From Rhizobium sp. BK376 (GTDB taxonomy: Bacteria; Pseudomonadota; Alphaproteobacteria; Rhizobiales; Rhizobiaceae), in the NCBI RefSeq assembly GCF_004341625.1, contig NZ_SLZG01000017.1, forward strand, positions 1 to 64,000: DNA of 64,000 bases, read 5' to 3'. Shown in pieces: positions 25,499 through 34,674 of this stretch (the first letter of the stretch is position 1; the number at the start of each line of letters is the position of its first letter). The notes under the pieces are model-generated. The model was not told where the DNA came from, searched no databases, and saw only the letters and a list, made by a program, of their open reading frames with translations. The translations under genes and the position numbers were made by a program.

Positions 25499-26461
25499 TT
25501 GTCACAATCGGTAGCTGCGCGACCCCGGGCTGTGAATGTTGCCCCGGCCACGCTCGGGAAAATGGCTGTCGTCGTCATTCTGTGTGCCAGCACCGCGGCG
25601 GCGGCCGGCTTGTATATAAGCGCAGCCCGCCCGCCGTTTTCGCAAGGCGATCCGCAGTTCAAGGGTGCCGGTGACGCGGTGCACGGGCAACTGATCTTCG
25701 CGGCTGGGGATTGTGCGTCCTGCCATGCGACCCCTGGCGAACCCGATCGACTGCGGCTTGGGGGCGGCATGGCGCTCGGCTCACCATTCGGCACCTTTCG
25801 GCCGCCTAACATTTCTCCGGATCCGGTGGACGGCATCGGCAGATGGACGGCCGTCGATCTGGCGAACGCGCTCGTCGGCGGGGTGTCGCCTGAGCATGAG
25901 CATTATTATCCCGCTTTTCCCTATACGAGCTTCACTGGAATGACGGCTGGCGACATCCGGGACCTCTACGCGTATCTCATGACGCTTCCCAAGGTCTCGG
26001 GACGGGCACCGCCGCATCACCCTTCGATCCTGTTTCGCATTCGCCGGTTCGTCGGATTCTGGAAGCTGCTATTTTTTCGTGAGGGCCAATCGGAGGCCCG
26101 ATTGAGCGGCGAGCCGATCCATGATCGCGGCGCCTATCTCGTCGAGAACGTATCCCACTGCGCCGAATGCCACTCCAGTCGGAACGTCTTCGGTGCCATC
26201 AAACCCGACACCCGGTTTGCCGGAGGAGTCGATCCGCAAGGTACGGGGTTCGTGCCCAACATCACGCAGCAGAACCTGGGCAAGTGGACCGAGCGAGACA
26301 TTGCAACGATGCTAAAAACAGGCGACACGCCCGACCATGGCCGTGTCGGATCGTCGATGGCCGACGTCGTGACCAACACGGCCATGTTACCCGACAGCGA
26401 TCGTGATGCGATTGCGCGCTACATCAAGGCCCTCCCGGCCTTGCCGACGCCCCATCCCTAA
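25499..26461 (+). CDS. Membrane-anchored di-heme cytochrome c
   Basis: Product of 320 residues with a TTG start at 25499 (a weaker ATG lies at 25562). An N-terminal hydrophobic segment (KMAVVVILCASTAAAAGLY) exports and anchors it. Two heme-c sites are seen, CASCH and CAECH, each in a cytochrome c domain with an expected Met ligand region; PNISPDPVDGIG and FVPNITQQNLGKW are typical of the dehydrogenase-linked cytochrome c subunit family (alcohol/gluconate dehydrogenase type). It converges on the caa3 oxidase operon and likely feeds electrons to it. Confidence 0.88.
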   Translation: MSQSVAARPRAVNVAPATLGKMAVVVILCASTAAAAGLYISAARPPFSQGDPQFKGAGDAVHGQLIFAAGDCASCHATPGEPDRLRLGGGMALGSPFGTFRPPNISPDPVDGIGRWTAVDLANALVGGVSPEHEHYYPAFPYTSFTGMTAGDIRDLYAYLMTLPKVSGRAPPHHPSILFRIRRFVGFWKLLFFREGQSEARLSGEPIHDRGAYLVENVSHCAECHSSRNVFGAIKPDTRFAGGVDPQGTGFVPNITQQNLGKWTERDIATMLKTGDTPDHGRVGSSMADVVTNTAMLPDSDRDAIARYIKALPALPTPHP

Positions 26462-26463
26462 CC

Positions 26464-26880
26464 TCAATGTGCGTAGAGATAGGCGGCCAGGTCCTTAGCT
26501 TCCTGCTCTGAGATGCCCGTCTTGGGCATCGCCGTCTGCGGCGAAAAGCTCTGCGGCGAAACGATCCATGCAACAAGGTTGTCGGAGCGGTTTTCCAGCA
26601 CACCGGCAATATAGACGTGTTTGGATAACCCGGTGAGTGGCGCGCCGGTTTGGCCGTCCGCCCCCGGTATGCCCGGAATGGTATGGCAACCCGAACAACC
26701 ATAGCGACGAAAGAGTGCGGGAGCGCGCGCCGGATCGCCACCGGTCAGCGCCACAGCTGCGGCCGTCCTTGTCTGACTGTCGCGTATTGTATTGGTAACC
26801 ACAAAGGCGCTCAGCCCGGCAGCAACAGCGGCGGCAACCCAGACTATGGGGCGAGGGGCCAAGCCGGCAACATCAGGCAT
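26464..26880 (-). CDS. Monoheme cytochrome c
   Basis: Product of 138 residues: an N-terminal signal anchor (IVWVAAAVAAGLSAFVV), the heme site CSGCH, then AMPKTGISEQEAKDLAAYL with the axial Met in the family's usual place. It is the last gene of the oxidase operon, overlapping ctaG by 8 bases. It probably carries electrons to the caa3 oxidase. Confidence 0.88.
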   Translation of the reverse strand: MPDVAGLAPRPIVWVAAAVAAGLSAFVVTNTIRDSQTRTAAAVALTGGDPARAPALFRRYGCSGCHTIPGIPGADGQTGAPLTGLSKHVYIAGVLENRSDNLVAWIVSPQSFSPQTAMPKTGISEQEAKDLAAYLYAH

Positions 26881-27751
26881 TTCGCGCTCCTCTCTCGCTG
26901 GAACCGCGGATCCAGAGCGCCAGCATCGTCATCGCCGCAGCTGCATAGATGGTACCGGCCGGCACCCACATGATCATGCCGGCCAGTTGCTGATCCTCCA
27001 GGGGTGTCAGCCCCCAGGCAGAAGCGGTTTGCGTCTGGGCGATATAGAGAACGCGCGGTGCCAGCGCCATCAAGGCGCCGAGGATGCTCGTGTGTAACAT
27101 CGTCAGGAACATGTGCCAGGCAGCGGCGCCGTAGTCGCTTTTCCAGACGACAGCCCACCAGAACAGGACCGCCGTTGCAAAAAAACTGAGGTGCTGGAGG
27201 CGATGCATAGCGGTATTGGTCACGGCTGCGTCGAACAGGAAGGGCAGGTGCCAGCCCCAGATGGCGACACCATGGATGGCGGTGGCGCTGGTCGCTCCCG
27301 TGCTCCAGTCCCATGACCGCCGGATGAGAGGAGTTCGCATGGCAGCGCCTAAGCCAAGACGCGCTCGTTTTGGCAGACCCCATAGAAGGAGGCCGACCGG
27401 GCGCGCAAGCACGATCAACGGTGCCGAGACGGCCATGACGATCTCGTGTTCGATCATATGAAAGGTAAAAAGGTGTTCTCCGAGCCAGTGGAGCGGCGAG
27501 ATCAGCGCGCCCGCGAGAGTCAGCATGCCGCTGTAGAAGAACAAGCTTTGGCGGTGCCTCGCTCCAAGCCGGCGCGCCCGACCTGAAAGCCTCACGATGC
27601 CGAACGTGTAGAGTGCGCTGATCACGGTGATTGGTAGCACGATCCACGGATCGAATGTCCAAACCGACGCAGCCGTATGAGGATCGTCTCCATGGGCCAG
27701 CGCCGGAGCGGCCATCATCAGCGAGATCAAGGTGCAGATCAGCGCTGACAT
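26873..27751 (-). CDS. ctaG: CtaG/caa3-type cytochrome oxidase assembly factor
   Basis: Product of 292 residues from ATG 27751; a longer upstream frame only shadows the neighbouring gene. The protein begins with a signal-like segment ending PALAHGDD and has about seven membrane helices. HWLGEHLFTFHMIEHEI, the GWHLPFLFDAA region and HRLQHLSFFATAVLFWW carry the conserved His residues of the CtaG_caa3 family, needed for copper delivery to caa3 oxidases in Bacillus-type systems. It overlaps the small membrane gene upstream by 13 bases. Confidence 0.88.
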   Translation of the reverse strand: MSALICTLISLMMAAPALAHGDDPHTAASVWTFDPWIVLPITVISALYTFGIVRLSGRARRLGARHRQSLFFYSGMLTLAGALISPLHWLGEHLFTFHMIEHEIVMAVSAPLIVLARPVGLLLWGLPKRARLGLGAAMRTPLIRRSWDWSTGATSATAIHGVAIWGWHLPFLFDAAVTNTAMHRLQHLSFFATAVLFWWAVVWKSDYGAAAWHMFLTMLHTSILGALMALAPRVLYIAQTQTASAWGLTPLEDQQLAGMIMWVPAGTIYAAAAMTMLALWIRGSSERGARNA

Positions 27752-28047
27752 GGGTCCAGCAGCATCGACGCCGCCCCCTGCAATAGCAGCGCAAAGACAA
27801 AGGCGGAGGCGATCACAAATCCCGCATCGATGACAAACCGCTCGGTCCGGCCGACGGGTCTTGGCGCGAGACGAGAGGCAGCAGCCCCTGCAATCGACAT
27901 CAACAAGAGGGCCGAGCAAAGGGCGGGTGTCCAAACCATCTGTCGCCGGCAATCGAGGTAGGGGGTGATCTGCCCAAGCTGCGTCCCCACGGCCCAGGCC
28001 AGCGGCGGCACGACAAGTCCGCCATATCGCATCCAGGTTCTGGTCAT
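27739..28047 (-). CDS. Small membrane protein of the oxidase operon (102 aa)
   Basis: Start ATG 28047 overlaps the coxC-like stop by 4 bases. The 102-residue protein has three hydrophobic segments (LVVPPLAWAVGTQLGQI, LCSALLLMSIAGAAA, AGFVIASAFVFALLLQGAA). Position and size suggest a small accessory or subunit-IV-like component of the oxidase. No family is named with confidence. Confidence 0.7.
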   Translation of the reverse strand: MTRTWMRYGGLVVPPLAWAVGTQLGQITPYLDCRRQMVWTPALCSALLLMSIAGAAASRLAPRPVGRTERFVIDAGFVIASAFVFALLLQGAASMLLDPCQR

Positions 28048-28646
28048 AGGCGCGGTACCCAGTAGAGACAGACATACATTGGCAACCAGGTTGCCACCAC
28101 GAAGTTCCAGTACATGGCGTTGTCGCTGACATCGCCGTAGCGCCGCGGATTGTCGCCATGCCTGGAAAACATCAGGCAGGTCAGCACCAGCGTGTCGATC
28201 AGGTCGGTTATGATATGGGTCGTGTGCAGTCCAAGCATCACCCAAACGATCGAGCCGTAGGCATTCTGGTCCCACGAGACGTGCATGGCCGGAAATTCGA
28301 AGATACGAACGATGAGCGGCGCCACCCCCAGCAGCGACATGATGATCAGGCCGACACGGACCTTCGCCAAATTCTGCTGCCGTGCCCAGCGGGCAATCAG
28401 GACGTTGGGAAGCAGGCTGGCAATCAGCAACGCCGTCAAGGCCGTTCCGGGCAGCAGATCGGGGGGCGGTGCATTCGACGGCCAGTGCGGTGCCAGGCTC
28501 ATGAGGTAGAGGTAGACAACGATCGAAAGCGCAAAGCCTGTTCCCTCGATCAGCATGAAGGCAAGCGTTCCCCACCAGGTCAGGCTTGCGGTGCCAAGCC
28601 CATGCGGGGGCAGTTTCGTGAGATCGAGTACGACGGATTGTTTCAT
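28044..28646 (-). CDS. Cytochrome c oxidase subunit III
   Basis: Product of 200 residues from ATG 28646, overlapping the subunit I stop by 4 bases. Five or six helices with WWGTLAFMLIEGTGFALS, the conserved Glu region (VRIFEFPAM) and GLHTTHIITDLIDT of subunit III, ending in the WNFVVATWLPMYVCLYW helix. It stabilises the oxidase core in the inner membrane. Confidence 0.9.
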   Translation of the reverse strand: MKQSVVLDLTKLPPHGLGTASLTWWGTLAFMLIEGTGFALSIVVYLYLMSLAPHWPSNAPPPDLLPGTALTALLIASLLPNVLIARWARQQNLAKVRVGLIIMSLLGVAPLIVRIFEFPAMHVSWDQNAYGSIVWVMLGLHTTHIITDLIDTLVLTCLMFSRHGDNPRRYGDVSDNAMYWNFVVATWLPMYVCLYWVPRL

Positions 28647-30556
28647 GAGTCGTCCTCCGGAGTGCCTTTCGGCCAGAACCATCCGATCAGGGCAATCGAC
28701 ACAGGAATCGATCCCCAGACGACTGCCCAGGGCGTGAAGATCGACCAGATCAACAGCACCGTGGTTGCGAGTGCCGACCAGAGCGGCCAGATCGAGTTGT
28801 CAGGTGACGACTCGCGCGCCTCTGGAAGCGCTTCGACGACGCTGCTGACGATCAATTCGCGGCGGTCGACCGACAGGCCGGAGGCAACGGGAAGCGTTTC
28901 TGATTTCTCTGACAAGGGCGCGAGACTACTGACCACCGGCAAGCGCGAGAAATTATAGGATGGCGGCGGCGACGAGGTCGACCATTCGAGCGTCGATGCG
29001 TCCCAGGGATTGTAAGGCGCGGCCACACCGGAGACGGCGCTACGGATGGCATCGATAAAGAACAGCAGGAAACCGGCCGCAAGGATGACGGCACTCAGGC
29101 TAACGAACATGTTCAAGCCAGACCACGGCATTTCCGGCTGATAGGTATAGATGCGGCGCGGCATGCCCTGCAGCCCGAGGATATGCATGGGAAAGAAGGT
29201 CAGGTTGAAGCCGGTAAAGATCAGGCCGAACGCCCAGCGACCGAGCCTCTCGCTCATCATTCGGCCGGTGATCTTTGGGAACCAGTAATAAATCGCCCCG
29301 AGCAGCGGAAAGACCGCGCCACCCACAAGAACGTAATGGAAGTGAGCAACTACGAAATAGGTATCATGAACCTGCGTGTCGAAGGGCACGGAGGCCACCA
29401 TGACGCCTGTCATCCCGCCGATGACGAAGATCACCATGAAGCCGATGACGAACAGGAACGGTGTCTTGAACACCGGTCTGCCGGCCCACATCGTCGCCAG
29501 CCAGCAGAATATTTGCAGACCAGCAGGAATGGCGATCGCCATGCTCGACGCCGTAAAGAAGCTTTCGCCCAGACGCGGCAGCCCGGCGACGAACATATGA
29601 TGCACCCAGAGTCCGAAGGCCAGAACCCCTGTCGCGATCAAAGCCATCACCATGGCGAGGTAGCCGAACACGGGGCGCCGCGTGAAGGTCGCGACGATCG
29701 TCGAGACCATACCGACCGCTGGCAGGAAGATGATGTAGACCTCTGGGTGGCCGAAGAACCAGAACAGGTGCTGCCACAGCAATACGTCGCCGCCTTCGGC
29801 CGGATTGAAGAAGTGGGTGCCGACCAGTCGGTCGAGGATCAGCGCCGAGCTGGCGATCATGATCGCTGGCATCGCCATGATGATCAGAAAGGATGTGACC
29901 AGCATCGACCAGACGAACAATGGGATGCGGTCGAGCGACATGCCGGGTGCGCGTTGCTTGAACACGGTGACGACGATCTCGACGGCGACGGCCAGCGCCG
30001 AGACTTCGGTAAAGGTGATCATCTGCGCCCAAATGTCGGCGCGTTTTCCAGCAGCATATTGCGGTCCAGATAGCGGCACGTAGGCAAACCAGCCGACGTC
30101 AGGGCCGGTATCGACCGCAAAGGCGATCCACAGCAGCAGCCCGCCGGCCAGATACATCCAGTAAGAGAACGCGTTGAGGCGCGGGAAGGCGATGTTGCGG
30201 GTGCCGACCATCAGCGGCACCAGATAGACGGCCATCGCCTCCATCACGGGCACGGCAAACAAAAACATCATGTTCGTGCCGTGCATGGTGAATATCTGAT
30301 TGTAGCGATCCGGACCGATGAACCGCGCTTCCGGCTCGGACAGTTGCAGCCGCATCGCCATCGCCAGGATTCCACCGAGCGCCAGGAACACGAAGGCCGT
30401 CACGATGTAGCGGCGGCCGATGATTTTATGGTCGACGGTCGAAAGGGCGCCCCACAATCCCCTGGGTGTCGACCAGGTCGCTGCAAGACGGTGGTCGAGC
30501 TCGATCTCGCCCAATCCGGTATCGCGCAGATCCTGGCCGCCCTCCCTGATGGTCAT
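28643..30556 (-). CDS. Cytochrome c oxidase subunit I (caa3 type)
   Basis: Catalytic subunit of 637 residues. Heme and copper ligands are in place: TMHGTNMMFLF (low-spin heme His), the Cu-B/Tyr loop FWFFGHPEVYIIFLP, VHHMFVAGLP (two Cu-B His) and VVAHFHYVLVGG (heme a and a3 His). The last about 90 residues after the twelfth helix add a linker and two more helices (LWSALATTVLLIWSIF, IPVSIALIGWFW), a fused subunit-IV-like tail. It reduces oxygen to water and pumps protons. It overlaps its neighbours by 4 bases on each side. Confidence 0.95.
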   Translation of the reverse strand: MTIREGGQDLRDTGLGEIELDHRLAATWSTPRGLWGALSTVDHKIIGRRYIVTAFVFLALGGILAMAMRLQLSEPEARFIGPDRYNQIFTMHGTNMMFLFAVPVMEAMAVYLVPLMVGTRNIAFPRLNAFSYWMYLAGGLLLWIAFAVDTGPDVGWFAYVPLSGPQYAAGKRADIWAQMITFTEVSALAVAVEIVVTVFKQRAPGMSLDRIPLFVWSMLVTSFLIIMAMPAIMIASSALILDRLVGTHFFNPAEGGDVLLWQHLFWFFGHPEVYIIFLPAVGMVSTIVATFTRRPVFGYLAMVMALIATGVLAFGLWVHHMFVAGLPRLGESFFTASSMAIAIPAGLQIFCWLATMWAGRPVFKTPFLFVIGFMVIFVIGGMTGVMVASVPFDTQVHDTYFVVAHFHYVLVGGAVFPLLGAIYYWFPKITGRMMSERLGRWAFGLIFTGFNLTFFPMHILGLQGMPRRIYTYQPEMPWSGLNMFVSLSAVILAAGFLLFFIDAIRSAVSGVAAPYNPWDASTLEWSTSSPPPSYNFSRLPVVSSLAPLSEKSETLPVASGLSVDRRELIVSSVVEALPEARESSPDNSIWPLWSALATTVLLIWSIFTPWAVVWGSIPVSIALIGWFWPKGTPEDDS

Positions 30557-31542
30557 TTAAGGCTCTCCATATAGGCGGAGATATCCCGCAGCTCGACGCT
30601 GGTAAGGGGAACCATCGGCATGTTGTTGCCCGGCTTGAGGGTCTGCGGATCGGCAATCCAGGCCGCGAGCGACCCGCGTGTGGTTTCGAGAAGCCCGGCC
30701 GCAATCGTCTGACGGCTGCCGACATGGGTCAGGTCGGGGCCGGTGGTGCCGATGGCCGGAGTACCGCGAACCGTATGGCATGCAGCACAATGTTTTGACA
30801 GAAAAGCGAGCTTTCCGGCGGCAGCGTCGGGGTCCGTCGGCATCACGCCGTTTTCGCGTTGGACCGCAATCCACCGCTGATAATCCGCAGGCTCATCGGC
30901 AATGACCATCATCGCCATGTGAGTGTGCTGCAGGCCGCAAAATTCGGCGCACTGGCCGCGATAGTTGCCGGGCCGTTCCGCTCGCAGAAGAAGACTGTTG
31001 CTGCGGCCCGGCACGAGATCCTGTTTGCCGGCAAGGCTCGGCACCCAGAACGAGTGCACAACATCCGCACTTTCGAGCTGGATCCGAACATCCTGACCGA
31101 CCGGGATATGGATTTCGTTGGCAGTCTGGAAGCTGAGCGCCGGATTGGCGTCGGCATAGATGACCTGCCACCACCACTGCTGCCCCCTGACGGTGATCGT
31201 CAGCGCTGCGTTTTCCGGCAAACCGATGCCGCGTGTGGTGTAAAAGCTTGCGATCGTCAGACCTGCGATAATCATGACCGTCGCGGCAACGGCACTGCCA
31301 ACGCTCATCGTCAAGGGCCGTTCACGGGCCTCGCCGCCGTCGCCGGACCGTTTCCGCAGCAGTGCCCAGCCGAGCACGATCATGACCAGGAGCCAGACGA
31401 CCGTGCAGATGACGGTTATGCCGATGATCAGGTGCTCGACATGGATCGCCGGAGCGCCCTGAGGATCCAGAGCCGACTGGTTGCCGCTACAGCCAGCGAC
31501 AGCAGCAATCATCGACAGCGCAAGGATCCGAGCGGTTCTCAA
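30553..31542 (-). CDS. Cytochrome c oxidase subunit II with fused cytochrome c domain
   Basis: Product of 329 residues. It starts with a lipoprotein-like signal (LSMIAAVAGCSGN) and has two helices. The cupredoxin domain carries the Cu-A set VVHSFWVPSL and CAEFCGLQHTHM, and a C-terminal cytochrome c domain has CAACHT and an axial Met in PMVPL. The fusion identifies a caa3-type oxidase, in which the attached heme passes electrons to Cu-A. It overlaps subunit I by 4 bases. Confidence 0.94.
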   Translation of the reverse strand: MRTARILALSMIAAVAGCSGNQSALDPQGAPAIHVEHLIIGITVICTVVWLLVMIVLGWALLRKRSGDGGEARERPLTMSVGSAVAATVMIIAGLTIASFYTTRGIGLPENAALTITVRGQQWWWQVIYADANPALSFQTANEIHIPVGQDVRIQLESADVVHSFWVPSLAGKQDLVPGRSNSLLLRAERPGNYRGQCAEFCGLQHTHMAMMVIADEPADYQRWIAVQRENGVMPTDPDAAAGKLAFLSKHCAACHTVRGTPAIGTTGPDLTHVGSRQTIAAGLLETTRGSLAAWIADPQTLKPGNNMPMVPLTSVELRDISAYMESLK

Positions 31543-32138
31543 GGGGAGGGCCCCTGGTCTGGGTGGGCGCCGACCGGTCCTTCGTTGAACAGGATCTTCG
31601 CCGGCGCCCGGTTTTCGGCCGGCCGCGTGTGGCGGTCGTCCCTGCGACCCGTCGCCGCCATTTTGGCCGAATAGTCGCCGATGGTCTGGACATAACCGGC
31701 CAGTTGCCAGATTTGCTCGATCGTCATCCGGTCACGAAAGGCCGGCATGCCGTGCGGGCGACCGTCGCGGATCGACGCGACAATCGACACCATCTCCGGA
31801 CCATACAGCCACCAACCGTCGAGGAAGGAAGGACCTACGTTTCCGCGCCCATCGCCGTGACACTCTTGGCAGCCGAACCAGCTATAGAGTCGCTGGCCCT
31901 GGCTGAGATTATAAGCGTCGCTTTCGTAAGGTTTCCCCTCAGCGAAATAACTCTCGGGCGGCGCACCGCTGATGCCATTGGACATTAGCCGGAACCGGTC
32001 GAGGTCGGCGACGACGGGTGGATCGGTCCGGAGTTCCCGCGGCTGCCGAGCCCAGCCGAGAAGCGCGGCCCCGGCGGCGACCAGCAGAAAGGTTGCCAGA
32101 AACGACCACTTTGCGTCGTTGATGCTCCCGAACATCAT
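31539..32138 (-). CDS. Membrane-anchored monoheme cytochrome c
   Basis: Product of 199 residues: an N-terminal anchor (WSFLATFLLVAAGAALLGW), heme site CQECHGDG, then GMPAFRDRMTIEQIWQLAGYVQ with the likely Met ligand. The tail is long, polar and Pro-rich. It overlaps the subunit II start by 4 bases and begins 20 bases after the molybdoenzyme gene, so it may carry electrons between the two. Confidence 0.88.
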   Translation of the reverse strand: MMFGSINDAKWSFLATFLLVAAGAALLGWARQPRELRTDPPVVADLDRFRLMSNGISGAPPESYFAEGKPYESDAYNLSQGQRLYSWFGCQECHGDGRGNVGPSFLDGWWLYGPEMVSIVASIRDGRPHGMPAFRDRMTIEQIWQLAGYVQTIGDYSAKMAATGRRDDRHTRPAENRAPAKILFNEGPVGAHPDQGPSP

Positions 32139-32158
32139 GTGCTCACCCGGTCACCCCC

Positions 32159-34555
32159 TCAATCATGTGGAACTTCTGAGGATCGATCGAGACGCACCGG
32201 AAGGAGCTTGTAGGAGGGCGTTTTCGATTTCGGATCATGGTGAGCCAGCGGAAAGAGCGGGTTCGTCTCAGGATAATACGCGCCGCAACATCCCCTGGGA
32301 ATATCATAGGCAACGATCCTCAACGCCGTCACAGTCCGAACGTTGTCTGTATCGATCGCAGTGGTCAGATCGACACTGTCGCCATCCTTGAAACCAAACC
32401 GAAGGATATCCTCCGGGTTCATGAACACCACCTTGCGAGTGCCTTCCACACCGCGAAATCTGTCGCTGTACCCATAAATCGTGGTGTTGAACTGGTCGTT
32501 AGATCGCAGCGTCGCCAGGTGGAGGACGTCGGTGCTCCGCGCCGTCGAAAAATCCGGAAAGAGTTTCTCCGGCGTCAGGAAGTTCGCCTTGCCGCTCTTC
32601 GTCACCCACTTGCGTTCGCGCGCCGGCAGCGGCCTGACAAACCCACCCGGCGTAAACAGGCGTTTATTGAAATCCTTGAACGTCTCCGGGTAGGTTCGCT
32701 CGATCGCATCGCGGATCTCCGCGTAATTCCCGACCCAGCTTTCCCAGGGTACCTTGGTTTCGCCGAGGGTCGCCTTGGCCATGCCGGCGACGATTGCCGG
32801 CTCCGAAAGGAGTTCCGGGCTTGCCGGTCTCGTCTTGCCGCGGGAGCCGTGGAAATGGGCGATGGAACTCTCCATCGATACGGCCTGCGGACCGGTCGCC
32901 TGCTCGTCCAGTTCGATGCGACCGAGACACGGCAGCAGATAGGCAATCTCGCCATGGACGACATGGCTGCGATTGAGCTTGGTGGCGATCTGCACGCTAA
33001 GCCGCAGCCTACGCCACCCTTTTTCCATGGCAATCGTGTCGGGGACGGCTCTCAGGAAGTTGCCGCCGAGACTGATGAAGGCTCGCGACTGCCCGCTCAT
33101 GATCGCCTCACAGGTCTCCACCGTCGAGCGGCCCGTCCAGCGCGGCGGTTCGAAGCCGTAGAGTTCAGAGAGCTTGTCCAGCGGCGCTAAGCCCGGCTTC
33201 TCGGTGATGCCGACAGTCCGCTGTCCCTGGACGTTGGAGTGACCGCGGACGGCACAGATGTTGGCGCCCGGTTTGCCGATATTGCCGCGCAACAGTGCCA
33301 GATTGCAGACCATATGGACGTTCTGGACGCCCATAAGCTGTTGCGTCAAACCCATGCCATAAACCAGCATCACCGCCTCGGATTCGGCGTAGGTGGCCGC
33401 TGCCTGCGTCATCTCATCACGGCTGAGACCTGAAACCCGCTCCAGCTCCTCCCACCGATGGCCGCGTGCGGCGTTGGCGAATTCCTCGAAGCCGGTGGTG
33501 TGCTCCTTGATGAAGTCATGGTCGAGGACATGCTTCTTGTCGGCGGCCGCAATCGAGGCCGCAAAGGCAACCATTGCAGCGTTATCTGGATCCTTTGGTT
33601 TGCCGTCGTCACCGGCGACACGGCTTTGATGGGAGGCTTTCAAGGCATCGTCGGCTTCGATCAGCGCCTTGCAGACGCCAAATAGTGCGGCGATATCGCC
33701 ACCGTTGTTGACCTGATAATATTCGGAGGAAATCTTCGTTTCGTTGCCGGTGAGCATCTGCGTCGGCGACTGCGGGTTGACGAACCGCTCAAGGCCGCGT
33801 TCGCGCAACAGATTGAAAGTGACGATCTTGACGCCGCGATCGACGGCATCCTGGAGATCGTGCAGCAAGCGCGGCGACGACGTACCAACGTTCTGCGCGA
33901 TGTAGAAGATGCAGTCGGTATTCTGGAAGTCCGAAAGGACGGCTGTTCCAACAGCGGCCCCGATGCTTTCCGGAAGAGCGACCGATGAGCTCTCGTGACA
34001 CATGTTGGAGCTGTCGGGCATGTTATTGCTGCCGTACATGCGCGCAAACAGCTGGTACATGTAACTCGTTTCGAGCGATGCCCGACCCGACGTGTAGAAA
34101 TCGACCTGATGCGGGTCGAGAGCGCGTAGCTCCCGACCTATCTCTTCGAACGCCTCGGCCCAGGTGACCGGAAGATATTGATCGGTGGCTGCGTCCCAGC
34201 GCATCGGATGCGTCAAACGACCTTGTTCTTCGAGGTCGTGATCGTTCCAAAGCTCCAATTCGCGAAGAGGATGTTTATCGAAGAATGCCCGGTCGGCACG
34301 TCGCGATGTCACCTCCCAGGCTGTGGCTTTGGCCCCATTCTCGCAGAACTCAAGAGGGTGAGTCTTGGCAGGTTTTGCCCAGGCGCAACTCACGCACATA
34401 TAACCTTCCGGCTTGTTCTGCGCCGATAGCAGCTTCGGCCCACGCAGAGCGACATGCTCTTTCAGGGTGATCTCGGCCACGGATTTTGCAGAACCCCATC
34501 CGCCCGCAGGTCCGGAATAGGGCTTGATTTTGGGAGAGCGTGTTTTCGACGTCAT
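32159..34555 (-). CDS. YdeP/FdhF-like molybdopterin oxidoreductase
   Basis: Product of 798 residues from ATG 34555, behind GAGGCATCC. The N-terminus has CVSC and a later Cys (FCENG), a reduced 4Fe-4S-type Cys set typical of the FdhF/YdeP family. The Mo-bis-MGD fold follows: SSNMCHESSSVAL with a candidate Mo-ligand Cys, MVYGMGLTQ-type helices (LVYGMGLTQQLMGVQ), GNIGKPGANICAVRGHSNVQG, and a C-terminal MopB domain (RSNDQFNTTIYGYSDRFRG). There is no Tat signal, so it is cytoplasmic. The substrate is unknown; E. coli YdeP is linked to acid resistance. It heads the oxidase operon behind an EcfG-type promoter. Confidence 0.9.
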   Translation of the reverse strand: MTSKTRSPKIKPYSGPAGGWGSAKSVAEITLKEHVALRGPKLLSAQNKPEGYMCVSCAWAKPAKTHPLEFCENGAKATAWEVTSRRADRAFFDKHPLRELELWNDHDLEEQGRLTHPMRWDAATDQYLPVTWAEAFEEIGRELRALDPHQVDFYTSGRASLETSYMYQLFARMYGSNNMPDSSNMCHESSSVALPESIGAAVGTAVLSDFQNTDCIFYIAQNVGTSSPRLLHDLQDAVDRGVKIVTFNLLRERGLERFVNPQSPTQMLTGNETKISSEYYQVNNGGDIAALFGVCKALIEADDALKASHQSRVAGDDGKPKDPDNAAMVAFAASIAAADKKHVLDHDFIKEHTTGFEEFANAARGHRWEELERVSGLSRDEMTQAAATYAESEAVMLVYGMGLTQQLMGVQNVHMVCNLALLRGNIGKPGANICAVRGHSNVQGQRTVGITEKPGLAPLDKLSELYGFEPPRWTGRSTVETCEAIMSGQSRAFISLGGNFLRAVPDTIAMEKGWRRLRLSVQIATKLNRSHVVHGEIAYLLPCLGRIELDEQATGPQAVSMESSIAHFHGSRGKTRPASPELLSEPAIVAGMAKATLGETKVPWESWVGNYAEIRDAIERTYPETFKDFNKRLFTPGGFVRPLPARERKWVTKSGKANFLTPEKLFPDFSTARSTDVLHLATLRSNDQFNTTIYGYSDRFRGVEGTRKVVFMNPEDILRFGFKDGDSVDLTTAIDTDNVRTVTALRIVAYDIPRGCCGAYYPETNPLFPLAHHDPKSKTPSYKLLPVRLDRSSEVPHD

Positions 34556-34615
34556 GGATGCCTCAAGAGATACCACGAGGCGAGCCATCTCGGTTGAGGC
34601 TCCTCGGTTATAGTA

Positions 34616-34640
34616 AACCTTCGATGTCGCACCAAGTTCC
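34616..34640 (-). promoter_or_regulatory. EcfG-type promoter of the molybdoenzyme/oxidase operon
   Basis: On the minus strand GGAAC (34636-34640), 16 bases, GGTT (34616-34619), 61 bases upstream of ATG 34555. It could drive the eight-gene run down to 26464. Confidence 0.6.
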
Positions 34641-34661
34641 GCTGCGCCGGGAAGGCGCAGC
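34641..34661. terminator. Hairpin between small stress genes and the molybdoenzyme promoter
   Basis: GCTGCGCC (34641-34648) and GGCGCAGC (34654-34661) pair perfectly around a 5-base loop, 14 bases past the stop of the 78-aa gene. It abuts the GGAAC box, insulating the next operon. Confidence 0.55.
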
Positions 34662-34674
34662 TTGCTTCATAGCT

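Noticed and set aside
26844..28575. Alternative long minus-strand frames over ctaG and subunit III
   Set aside because: They lack membrane-protein logic; the shorter overlapping genes have family motifs and 4-13 base start/stop overlaps.
29183..30073. Long frame antisense to cytochrome oxidase subunit I
   Set aside because: His/Asp/Arg-rich composition typical of the complement of a high-GC membrane gene; no domain.
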